Source: Phanerochaete sordida (Eukaryota; Basidiomycota; Agaricomycetes; Polyporales; Phanerochaetaceae). Taken from it: DNA of 64,000 nucleotides. Both the position numbers and the translations under genes were made by a program. Each line of letters opens with the position of its first letter. The stretch's first letter is position 1. The notes beneath the pieces are model-generated. The model did no database searches. It worked only from the letters and a program-made list of their open reading frames with translations, and was not told where the DNA came from. The DNA is taken from positions 186,001 through 250,000 of the forward strand of contig BPQB01000048.1 in assembly GCA_019973155.2 (NCBI GenBank), given 5' to 3'. This document shows positions 22,087 to 33,091 of the stretch, piece by piece.

Positions 22087-25000
22087 ATGAACGGCGACGT
22101 CAGCGAGACCAAAGTAGGGTCATCGCAGATTGAGCTTCGCGTCAGCTTCTGACATCTCGACATAGAATGGCGGAAACGTCTCGCAGACAAATGCCTCCAA
22201 CATCTGGCAGACAATGGTCAAGACCGTGAGGGACGTGGACACACACAAGATCGACGACACCAAGGAGGACATAGACACGCTCCTCGTCTTCGTGCGTGCC
22301 ATGCTTTTAGCTCCTTCTTCCGTTTCTCAGTCTCTCGATCCAGGCCGGTTTGTTCTCGGCGGTGGTCACGACATTCGTTGTTGCAACGTACCCCAGCCTG
22401 ACGCCCGACAACACCGACGAGCTCGTGTTCCTCATGCGGCAGTCGCTCGCACAGAACTACACGTTCGTCGACGGTGTCCTTCGCCCCATGGTACCCTTCC
22501 CCGACGATCCGCCATTCGAAGTTCCTCTCTGGGCGCTCCGCGTGAACGGGCTTTGGTTCGCGAGCCTCATCGTGAGTCTATCGACGGCGTCCTTCGGCAT
22601 GCTCGTCAAGCAATGGTTGGTCGAATACGTCGCGATGGAACAGTGGATCTCGCCACAGGAGCAGCTTCGCGCGCGTCAGTACCGTCATCCCGGGCTCGAG
22701 CACTGGAGGGTCTTCGAGATCGCGGCTCTACTCCCTCTCCTCCTGCACATCTCCCTTGGCCTGTTCTTCCTCGGACTCTGCTTCTACACCACCGCAGCAA
22801 ACGACACTATTGGTCGCTCCACATTCCCGCTGGTCGCTGGCTGGGCGTTCTTCGCTTTGCTAACGTTCCTCGCCCCGCTCGCGTCGCCGCGCTGTCCGTA
22901 CAAGGTCACCCTCTTGAAAGCGGGACTGCGCGCAGGGCGGCGCTACATCACCTCGCGCTTCTGGAAGCCCGGACGCGCCGCGATGGATGGCACTGTCAGC
23001 GCGGCGAAATGGATCTGGTGGAACGTCGTCTGCCTGCCGTACCGGGGCTATCGCGCCTTCATGCGCGGCTGGACGCGGCTCGTCGACGTCACGCTCGACA
23101 TCTCTGTGATTCTCTGGATCCCGGTGTTCGGGCTCTTCCTACCCTTCTTGCTCTTCCATCTCGCGGTGTTCTACGTCGCCGAGTTTGTCAGAGCCGTCGT
23201 GTCTGACCCTGGCACTGACGAGCTGGAGGAAGGCGATATCATGCGGAAGCCGTACAAGACGCACGAGCTACTGCTCTCGGTGGACGAAGTCATCATCAAC
23301 GACGGCCCAATCCTCGAGACCATGGCCGAAGTTCTCAAGCAGACGCACACATCCGCTCATAACATCTCCGCCTTTGTCCTCGGCTGCATCCAACATCGCA
23401 TCGGCACCGCGAACAGGGATAGGTGGATACCGAATATCAACGAGCATGTCCAGGGGCTGCTGGACTTGCGCACGCTCTCCGAGGACGCCTGGGACCTGCT
23501 TGCAGGCCTCATGGGCGATACACTATACTACTACCTCCCGGACACAGGACTGGCCGTCAGTGTAGAGCCAGGCTCGTCGACCCTCTGGATGGCCAACGCC
23601 GCCGCGGTGCTTCTTGCGGACTCGCAGTGGCCTGTCCCGGAGCATCTCTACTTGATGCTGACCGAGCCGTCGACCCTTGCGCGGGTTCTACAGCTCACCA
23701 GGCTGCTTATCGCGCACTGGTCCGTGCGCGACGTCTTGCACATCATTTGGGTCGCTGTCACCATCCCGAACCGAGGATCTGGCACCATAACTCCAGAGCT
23801 ACGAAAACAATGGGACCAGCTTCCGACACTAAGAGATCGCAACGCTCGGGAGCTACAGACAGCAATAGCTCAGATTCTTCTCGAGCATGCCTGGCGCGAG
23901 GACGACGAAGAGCCGATGAGCTGCTCTGCAGAGGCCCTTCTAATGCTCCTCTACATTTTTGACACTGGGCTGCCCTTCAGTGCGGATAATCTTCAGCGAG
24001 GGATATCTCTCCCTCAATCCTTCTATGAAGCGCGCGCCATTCCCGACGTAGAAGCGGCGCTATACTTACTACCGCCGAATTTCGTGGAGATTGCGTCTCC
24101 TCTCCATTCGGTCGTCGGCCAGTCCCCTACCATGATCACGAGCGCGCTCAATCTCTACGCATCACTCCTTAGCAGGGAACTGGCGACGTTCAACCCTGAG
24201 CCTCTTTGGACTGTCATACAACCCATGCAGAGCGAAGAAGTCCGCGCGGATGTGCACCAGCTAGCGATGGGCGATCTCTGGCGATTCCTTTTGCTTTGCG
24301 CGCGCTCGGTTCCCCCTGGCGGCGGCGACTACCTGCAGACCCACGACTTCGTCAAGACGTGCCTTGTTCTGGCCCGCGCAGGCGTGCCGCGCGCCTTTGG
24401 CAGGGACAATCCCGCACGCGACTGGACCGAGCTCGTGCCCGTCCTGGAGAAGACCGCGGACGAGGGTACACTAATTGAGAGCGTGACATTCACCACGGCT
24501 GCTGCACGCGAAGAAACCATCCCTACTCTTGCCCACCGCGCTCTCGAGGAGCTACAGCCTGACGGCCACGATGTCCCCGAGCGGCTCATCACGGTTCTCA
24601 CTCGTCTTGCAGGGAAAGGACCGAGGCCGCCCCCGAAGCACAGCGCGCCGCCATTGGAGCGCAGAGAAGAGGGAATCCTAGGCACAGGCATCCGCTTGCC
24701 GTTCTCGATGTCCGGTGGCGGCAGGCATAATCCTGCTGCCACCATCATAATACCACCGACAATGGGCAGTCCGCGGAGTGGCAGCCGCCATCCTGCCGCT
24801 CCGGTGACTATCGTCGTAAACCGTTCGCGAAGTCCTTCAGCAGAGAGTGCAAGGATTTTTGTACACGACATGCGTGGCAGGCGTCGCTCCGGCAGTGTGG
24901 ACCTTGAAGATGGTCCTCCCATTATCATCCGGGCAGGCTCCAGTAGACGTCCTTCCACCTTGCCAACTGGCAGTCCTACAGTCGTCCACATGCCGCCCGA

Positions 25001-25884
25001 GGTGCCGTCTACTGCGCCTTCGTCGCACTTCATACCGCCAGACTGGGCCGGCCCTCCACCTGTCGTAGTCGCATCGCCCGTACCTGTTGTGCCCACGTAT
25101 GCTACCATGTCATCCGTCCGTCCGATGTCTCCCCCTGAACCAACCAGAATTGTTGTCCAGCCTCGGGCCTCCACCACGTCCGTCCCGTCTGCACCACCCT
25201 CCGTCAACATCCCGTTACCCCCACCTGGCCCTTCGCGGCGACCAAGCATTCACGTCCAGCCGCCGAGGACTTCCTCTTCAGGCCGCCCAGAGCCGGTTAC
25301 GATCCATCGATACTCGGAGGGCCCAGCTCCAGCAACGCGCAGCGTAGAAACGCGCTTGCCGTCCGAAGACATTCCTGCTCGGTCGCCCTTCGCTGAACGT
25401 TCAACGTCTTCGGGCTTCTATCGCACGCGGTCTGCGACGACTGAATCTTCGCCCCCGACTCCACGCCCATACTCGCATCGCCCCAGTATTAGCAGACCAG
25501 TCGCACCAAGCGCGACGCCGTCCCGCGATGGCAGCATCGAGGCCAGTCGACCTTCGGGCATTGACGTGTCCCGCACTGGTAGCGTTCGTAGCAGACACAC
25601 ACCTGCGCCCGAGCCCACCGCTGACTCAGAATACGTGAGTATCTGGCCTACTTCCGAATAGACCGGCGCTGACTATTACAACACAGGATACATCTCGTCG
25701 ACCTCCTAGACCTAGCGTCGCCACACCGCCCCCGGAGAGAGTCGTGCGCCGCACCGGCCATCGCAGTCGGTCTCGTAGGTACGAAGCTGATGAGCCTCCC
25801 ATGTCTCAGACCGTCCCGCCACACCGAAGCCGAAGTGCGTCACAAGCACCATCATCATACCCGCTCGCGGACGATCAGACATGA
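22087..25884 (+). CDS. DUF6535 membrane protein, paralogue 4
   Basis: Spliced model of 1213 aa: exons 22087-22113, 22166-22291, 22344-25634 and 25687-25884, all phase 0. Exon 1 encodes MNGDVSETK; exon 2 starts NGGNVSQTNASNIWQTMV. The membrane region is nearly the same as in paralogue 3, as is the conserved HELLLSVDEVIINDG block. The Pro/Ser-rich region differs much more between the two and includes several RxSRSPS-like and RRPSI-type stretches. Exon 4 ends HRSRSASQAPSSYPLADDQT. Retention of the last intron (25635-25686) would give an alternative end at 25661. This gene faces paralogue 5 head-on, with a small TIR element between their 3' ends. Confidence 0.88.
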
Positions 25885-25923
25885 GCGTCGGGGTTACAGC
25901 AGCAAGTCGATCAACCGAGCGTA

Positions 25924-26209
25924 CTGTAGATTTTCGACCGTAGCGGCGGTAGGTGTGACCCGTGACCCTCACAACTGGGCCGGTCGTAGCGGCGAAGGGC
26001 CCAGTGACCCGTGACAGGCCGCCGCGAAGCGGCGGCGCGCCAGCAGATGGGCACCCCAAGGTGACCGCGCCGCAGGCCGGCAAAATTTCCCAGTTTATTC
26101 TGCCTGTCACCCACCGGCGGGGCCTCCTGTGACCCGTGACCACGACCTGCTAGCGGCGGATTTTGGGTCCCTGTGACCTGTGACCGCCGCTACGGTCGAA
26201 AATCTACAG
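25924..26209. mobile_element. Non-autonomous TIR element (MITE-like), TA target duplication
   Basis: Perfect 27-bp terminal inverted repeats at 25924-25950 and 26183-26209; the left end starts ctgtagattttcgaccgtag. A TA dinucleotide flanks each end (25922-25923 and 26210-26211), as expected for Tc1/mariner-type insertion. The 286-bp body has no coding capacity and contains four copies of a gtgaccygtgac motif, some near the ends, plus a GC-rich hairpin (gccgccgcgaagcggcggc, about 26021-26039). It lies 40 bp beyond the stop of paralogue 4. Confidence 0.8.
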
Positions 26210-26373
26210 TATTGACGAAGTGTGATCAGTGCCCTAGGCAGCAGCAGCATGATGATGTATCGCTCTGCCCATACATATTAAATCTCGATGCCTGAATGCA
26301 AAATTAGGAGTGGTTTACAGCTAGCCAATCACATACAAATAAGTCGTCCAGGCTGTCGTCGCTTCGGAAACGC

Positions 26374-29300
26374 CTAGGGCTCAGCCCTTGCAAATGAGTA
26401 TGACGAGGGTGTCTGCGAGGTACTACGGCTGCGCCGAGGATATGCGCGCTGTGGAATATCCACAGGTCCAGCTTCGAGGTCAACGCTCTGTGAACGGCCC
26501 TGCTGCCTCATCAGACTCCCATGGTTCTCCGTCGACCAAGCCGCATGCACACTTTGCGATGCGACGCTGGCGGAATCGCTCGGTGCATCTCCGACGATCT
26601 ACGCCGAGCCACGGTCAGAGCGCGAACATGTGACTCTTGAAAAATAAGTACTTACGATCTCAGCGGGAATCGCGGGAAAAGCTGCCTGCCTGCTGTGGCT
26701 GTTATGCTGGCTGGCGCCGACAAATGGCGCGCCGACGGCGATCCCGCTGGAGCGCGATAGCACAAGGCTCGGTGGTGTGCTTGACGTGCGTGTGCTCGCC
26801 AGACGCTGCGCCGGTGTCACATATACAGTCGCTGCGGCCTGGGGAGCGAGAGGCGCTTGATGCGCACCGATCGACCGTGGCGCTGGATGTTCGCCCGGAG
26901 GAAGCACTATGTGAATGCTACTACCGGCAGACGAGTCGATCGGACCGGGTATTGGTATGGCTAGAGATGAGGCAGAATGAATGGAGATTGATGGGACGGA
27001 ACCGATGGTTTGGGCTGAAGAAGCCACGGCAGCAGGTATGTTGCCCGTCAGCGGTGGCGCAGATGGCATGAATAGAGGCGGAGGAACGTTCATGTGAGCC
27101 GCGCGTGAGAGAGGGCCAATGGATGTCGAAGTCGAGGCGGATGGAGGCACCGATACTTGGACTGGGAGCACCCGCGTTGGTCTACTCGGGGCTTGCACGC
27201 TGAGGCGAGTCGACACGGCCGTAAGCGATTGACGAGAGGAGAAGCTCATGGCTATTTGACGAGAGGGGAGTGGGGCCGCGCTGGCTGTGCTGCGACGAGT
27301 ATTATAAGATACGCGATCCGGACTTGAGACGTAGCTGTTTTCTATGGTGACTGGGGGGCTCCGGCTTCTGTTGCGAGAATGGCGAGCGCGCTCCGCCTGA
27401 CTTGAGCTGGATAACTGGGGAGCAAAGGCTCTGCCACGGGATGCTGTAGCAGTAGAGTCCCTGAGGTTTCTCTCCCTCGCGGTTCCTGACGCGCTATTGC
27501 CCCTACCGCGTGGGCGATTGGTGTACGTTGCATCATTCTCTTCGCCGCTAGCCGAAACAGCGCGACTCGCACGGTGAGGGCGATTGGTCTGTGCAGGGCT
27601 CCCGGCGTGGTCCGAGGCAGGGCTGGGGCCACCATCGTTACCAGGAGGCTGTACGAAGGGGCCTAGGATGTCCCTCGTGCCAATCTCTTGAGTCGGAGAC
27701 AGATCTCGAGGTCGACGCGACGCGGCGAACAATCGTCTGCCATAACCGAGAATTCCCTCGTCTGGCTCGTCTGGTTCGGTCGGCAGCTTTGCGGCTTTCT
27801 CTACGATTTGCTCCAAAACGTGAACAAGCTGCTCGGGGGCCTCATGGTCCGCGTTGTGAAGCCCTTCAAGAGCGCGGTGCGCTAGTGCGGGAATCGTGCC
27901 TTCAGACTGTGCGGAGTCACCGGGCGAGGGTCCAGACCTGTACAGACGTTTTTCGCTCGCGGTCTTCTCCAGAATAGGCACCAACTCTCCCCAATCAGCG
28001 GCGGGATCTTCTCGTCCGAAGACGCGAGGTACGTCCGGGCGCGCGAGCACGAGGCAGAGCTTGACAAACTCTTCAGTTTGGAGATGGTCGCCTCCGCCAG
28101 AAGACTCGGCCGCTGCTCGAGCGCAGCGAAGCAGGAACCTCCACAGATCGAGCATGAGCGGCTTCATGTCGGACGACGAGAGCTCCCTGCTATCTGTCCG
28201 ATGTATACCAGCCCATAAGCTCTCGTGTCGACGGGGAGCGAGTGATTTGTGGAAATATGCCGAGTAGAGCTTGAGCGCGCTTTCTATCAGCTCACGCGAC
28301 GTTCCAACGACGACCCCGAGGTAGTCTGCGACCCCGAAGTACTCAAGAGGAAATTCCGGATAAGTGGCCGCAGCGTCCTCGAGATCGGACCCATGGGTGG
28401 ACGACTGGCTCAGCTGTTTTTCATGTTCGTGGACATCCATGACGGGCAGCGTAGTGCGGAGCATGTGCGCAAGCATCTGGATCGCCTCGATCGAGTGCCG
28501 GCTCCCTCCTTCATGTTCGCGCCAGGCATTCTCCAGAATGATCTGCATTATCACGACCTGGAGGCTAGTCAGAATGCGTTCTTGCCTGTTCGTCGTAGGC
28601 AGTCGTGTCCACCTCTTTTCTAGAGCTCTGGCTGGGGCTCCCGGATTTCTGTCGGGCGCCGTAATCGCTACCCAGATGACGTGGAGGACATCGCGCACAG
28701 GCCACTGCGCGATGGGCTTGCGGACGAGATGGAGCACCTTCGCAAGCATTGCGTCGTCGACTAGCAGCTGATGCACCTGCTCGGGGAACGGCCACTGAGA
28801 GCGGGAGAGCAGCACTGCTGCGGCGTTCGTCATCCAGGGATTATCGGCTTCCGAGGCGAACGTAACGACGACCGTGCTCTCCGGCATCTTCGACTTTAAC
28901 GTCTCGCCCATGAGCTTGGCTAGGACCTCCCATGCACTCGCCGTGAGTATTTGCAGGTCGAGCAAGCCACGGACGGGTTCCTCGATGGCCGGAATCCACT
29001 TGTCCCTGTTCGCAGCGGTAATCCTGTGCCGAATGCAACCAAGCACGAACGCCATGACGAACTGAGGCTCGGTCCGAGTCTGTCGAAGGAGCTCGGCCAT
29101 AGTCGAGAGCACGGGGCCGTCGTTGATGATTAGCTCGTCGACGGACAGAAGCAGCTCGTGCATCTGGTATGCCTTGTGCATGACGTCTTCTTCCTCGACC
29201 GTGTCTGTCTCATGGTCGGAGACGATGTACGCCACGAAGCGCTTAAGATAGGACAGTGCGCCGCCGACGAGCAGAAATGGTAGCAGGACCGTGCAAATAG

Positions 29301-30334
29301 GAAGCCAGAGCAGTCTTGATACCTGTTTCGCCCACCGAAGTAGACTGTAGAGGCCATCCATGAAGGCGCTGCCCACCCGGTAAGGTAGGCAGAAGATGTT
29401 GACCCAGACCCACCGCGCAGCACCAGCAGCCCCGTCTATCGCTGCGCGCCCCGGCTTCCACAGGTGCGACGTGACGTACCGCCTGCCGACGCGCAGCGCC
29501 GCCTTGAACAGCGTCACCTTGTACGGGCAGCGCGGCGACGCGAGCGGCGCGACGAGCGTCAGGAGCGCGAAGAACGCCCAGCCGGCGACGAGCGTGAACG
29601 TCGCGCGGCCGATCGTCTCGTTCGCGGCGGCCGTGTAGAAGCTGAGCCCGACGAAGAAGAGGCCGAGGGAGATGTGTAGGAGGAGCGGGAGCACGGCCGC
29701 GATCTCGAAGACCTTCCAGTGCCGGAGCCCCGGGAGGCGGTACTGGCGCGCGCGCAGCTGCTCCTCGGGCGAGATCCACTGCTCCATGGCCACGTACTCG
29801 ATGAGCCACTGCTTCACAAGCATGCCGAAGGACGCGGTCGACAGGCTCACGATGAGGCTCGCGAACCAGAGGCCGTTCACGCGGAGCGCCCAGAGCGGAA
29901 TCTCGAACGGCGGGTCGTTCGGGAACGGAGCCATGGGGCGCAGCACGCCGTCGACAAAGGAGTAGTTCTGGGCGAGTGACTGGCGCATGAGAAATACGAG
30001 CTCGTCGGTGTTGTCGGGCTGGAGGCTCGGGTAGGTCGCGACGAGGAACGTCGTCACTACGGCCGAGAACAGACCGGCCTACGTCGCAGGATGAGCGAAC
30101 CATAGGCGACCAGTGTGGGCCGACACTCACGAATACGAGGAGTGTGTCGATATCTTCCTTGGTGTCGTCCACCTTCTGCGTGTCCGACGTCCTCACGGTC
30201 TGCACCATGGTCTGCCAGATGTTGGATGCATTCGTTTGAGTTGTGCCCGGGCCAGTCTGCGCGCACCTTGAGCATCTCGTACAGCACCAGATCGCCCATC
30301 GACGTACCTTCGCGTAGGCAGCACCGGCGTCCAT
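26374..30334 (-). CDS. DUF6535 membrane protein, paralogue 5
   Basis: Spliced model of 1266 aa on the minus strand: exons 30334-30308, 30256-30131, 30078-26656 and 26598-26374, all phase 0 with introns of 51-57 nt. Exon 1 encodes MDAGAAYAK; exon 2 starts TGPGTTQTNASNIWQTMV; exon 3 starts AGLFSAVVTTFLVATY. Four membrane segments and a fifth hydrophobic stretch (LLWLPICTVLLPFLLVGGAL) precede HELLLSVDELIINDG. The tail is long and Ser/Arg/Pro-rich. Exon 4 contains SQSVDLEAGPVDIPQRAYP and ends RRSRSTSQTPSSYSFARAEP, shared with paralogues 6, 7 and the 32-kb relic. Exon 4 is exactly 225 nt, the same as in paralogue 6. This is the only copy on the minus strand, so a local inversion accompanied its origin. 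Confidence 0.88.
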
Positions 30335-32089
30335 ATCTGGGGATCAAATGAGTGGGAGCGGGACGGCAACGGTTCGCGGAAATCGTTCGCTGAGCGGAAT
30401 GCGGCAGAGTTGAACATCGCATTGAGATGACGAGCGGGATGAGATGCAGCGCTGCCGAAGGGGCCGTGCTTGTTGTTTCTGCATGACAGCCCGTGGGGAA
30501 CGGTGGCCCAAAGAGTGCGGAGCGCACGCGAGTTGGAAAGGGTCCAGGTAAAAATACACGTTGCGCTATCAGCACTGCGACGACAGCGTATCCCCAAGTT
30601 CTCACGTCCCGAGAGTCTTGTGTTCTTCTGACCAGACCAAAAGAGCAGGATGCGCGCTTTGAAGTCTGCGTAAGAGTGCGATTGTACGAAACTTCGGTCT
30701 ATTCACCGAAACAGCATAGTCGAGAGAGTCTTGTGCGCTGCCGCAGCCTCGCCGCCTGCTCCTCAGCCTGCGCAAGCCGCTACGTCGACCTCGCGCCCCC
30801 TCCTAAGCTCTCGCCCTCATTATCTGCACCAGAAGAAGCCCGTTTATTGGTGGCACTGAACCCTGATATGGGTACAGCAGCGACCTGAGAACGGCGACGA
30901 ACGCAGTGCACAACATTCGCCCCCCTCCGCGCCACGCGTCTGTACCGTGACTGTCAGCGACCCACATGCGTCTAAGTATTTTCTTTTAGTACTCACAACT
31001 GCAGGCCCGGCATAGTCTCACAACGAACATGCCGCGCAAGCTATTGATGCGCAAGGACGAATCAGCCGCTCTTGCAGTTGACTCACGCTGCCCGGCGCGT
31101 CGGAGATGATGCAGGACGGGCATATCTAAGCCGTGCTGCCCTACAAGCGCTGTTTGATCCTTCAGAGCACCGACAGGAAAACTAGACATGGCGAGTTCAG
31201 CTAAGCGATACATATTGCACGAACAACGAGCGCACTTTTGGACCCCATGTACCGTCGCGATGCCTCCGAGTCGCGAGGGAGGAGCCTTGTGTCCGATTGG
31301 TACACGCTCGGGTTTTGAATCTTCGCTCCTCTTCGCCGTTTTACATCATCTTGTACATGGTAGCAGATGTCTGTTGGTAGAGTTGAAGGCTAGTCTCGGT
31401 AAGGGACGAAACGCGCGTGGTGCTCACCTCTGACTCGGCCCGTGACTACTACGGTCTCGTGTTCTCGCGTTTGATGACGCCTCAGAGCAACAACCTCATC
31501 TAAATGCTTCTGCAGTACGTCAAGCCCGCCCCTGAGTATATAGAGCAGAGTATGCTCACTGGTCTAACGTACCGAGTATCTCTAAGCGCAGGCTGCTCCG
31601 TCTTCCTTTCTCCTTGGGCGCAGACCTGAAGCGTTCTGCAATACAAAGAGAACTTCAGCGTCGGCAGCAGGAAATCATGAACGCTCATACACACGGACGT
31701 TCGTCCTATGTTCGTCAAGTCCTTCGAGCGTGACTCGCTAACGCAACGGAGCGTGCAGCGATATACGGCATCCGCAGACATGGCCGGAATTATGTAGCAT
31801 ATATGAATCATACGCGTAATAATCAGCAGGCACGAATAGGGTGGGTAGACAGTGAAAAGGAGTTGGGACGATGTAGAGGTCGAGGGCGGAGGCAAAGAGA
31901 GGCAAAGCGCGCGGCGCGCGAGCCATTCTGAGCCAGAAATTAGGTTAGGGTTTAGCACTCATATGCCGGTAGTAGCATCTTCATTTTAGCTCTCTCTGGC
32001 CAGCACTCTACTTTACGTTCAGTCGATTTTCATCGCGCAACCTCAACAAGTGGCGCGATGATAATATTCTGCAGCTCAGCAGCGGCTGC
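30335..32089. other. Intergenic, 1.75 kb, no gene seen
   Basis: Upstream of paralogue 5 and before the orphan 3' relic. All frames are short and unlike known proteins; the longest minus-strand one (31958-31500) lacks any recognisable feature. The promoter of paralogue 5 should lie next to 30334. Confidence 0.5.
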
Positions 32090-32522
32090 CCAGTACGCAC
32101 ACATCAACTGCACCAGGCGTCGCGCCGTTGGCACGCTCCGAAGCATCTTCGCCAGTGCGTCACTGGTCGATGTGAGCCAGCTGTACCATTCCACCATCGT
32201 GCAGATGCCTCTTCCTGCTATTTCTGCTGATACTGTGCGCTCTTTTCGGCTCGCATATCACCAGGCTTCTGGCCCGACGCTGTACATTGGCAGATCGTCC
32301 GGCTCTACTGGCGGCGTTCAATCAGAATATCTACACGTGCCAGTGGAGGATGATAGTGAACGCGGTGGCATTAGAAGGATGCGGACCCACTCGCAGCTTG
32401 AAGGCGTTGACCTCGACCTCGAGGCCGGGCTTGCGGGCCCTCTCCAGACCGTGCTTCCTCGGCGCAGTCGCAGTAGCTTGCAGGCACCCTCCTCATACCT
32501 GTATGGAAAGGCTGAGCCGTAG
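32090..32522 (+). pseudogene. Orphan 3' end of an eighth DUF6535 gene
   Basis: The sequence matches only the last part of paralogues 5-7. About 32,130-32,235 corresponds to the end of exon 3 (reading MPLPAISADT where paralogue 7 has PLPAIPAEI). Next comes a recognisable last intron (gtgcgctctt to ttggcag, about 32,236-32,292), aligned with the paralogue 7 intron. An exon 4 then contains GVDLDLEAGLAGP and ends RSRSSLQAPSSYLYGKAEP with a TAG at 32520-32522. Nothing upstream encodes the membrane region. It is the stump of a deleted copy, lying just upstream of paralogue 6 in the same orientation. Confidence 0.75.
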
Positions 32523-33091
32523 GCCTTGAAGGTCCTGGCCGCTCGGGACGCATCATGTCGCTTCGCTCTGCGGTAACTCGTCGAGCGTTGAGCAGACTCA
32601 GCTGCATTTGCGCTTCCGGTCTAACGCACGGCAAGGCTCCTAATAACATTGATCTGCGTACCGTCAAGCGTGGTTGTGCCGTCTCTGGCTCTAACCCTGG
32701 TATTTAATAGCCACACCGTAAGGTCTCGGACTATCAACACGGTGGGTGCATCTGTATAGTGTTCACGGGCTTGAGAAAGCGGCAGTGGCATATTCTCGCA
32801 GGGAGTCAAGATCGGCTGCTCCATGAAAGTTCTCTTTGTATCCGAGACAATGGTATCGTTCGATCACATCGATCTTGAGCTCGATATGTCAGAATTCGTG
32901 CACGCAAACCTCAGCGTGGGTATTGACCATGGGGAAAGGTCCAGACCTCAGGCCTCAAGTTTGAAGCTTGGAAGCACAGGTGACGTGGAGCACGCCCTGC
33001 CAAATCCTTTGCAAGCATTCGAAGTTCCACTTTCACGTCATATAAACACCTTGCCTCCAACACTCATTCCACCGCATACTGCTCACTTGAA
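32523..33091. other. Intergenic, no gene seen
   Basis: Between the orphan 3' relic and paralogue 6; contains only short frames and presumably the promoter of paralogue 6. Confidence 0.5.
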
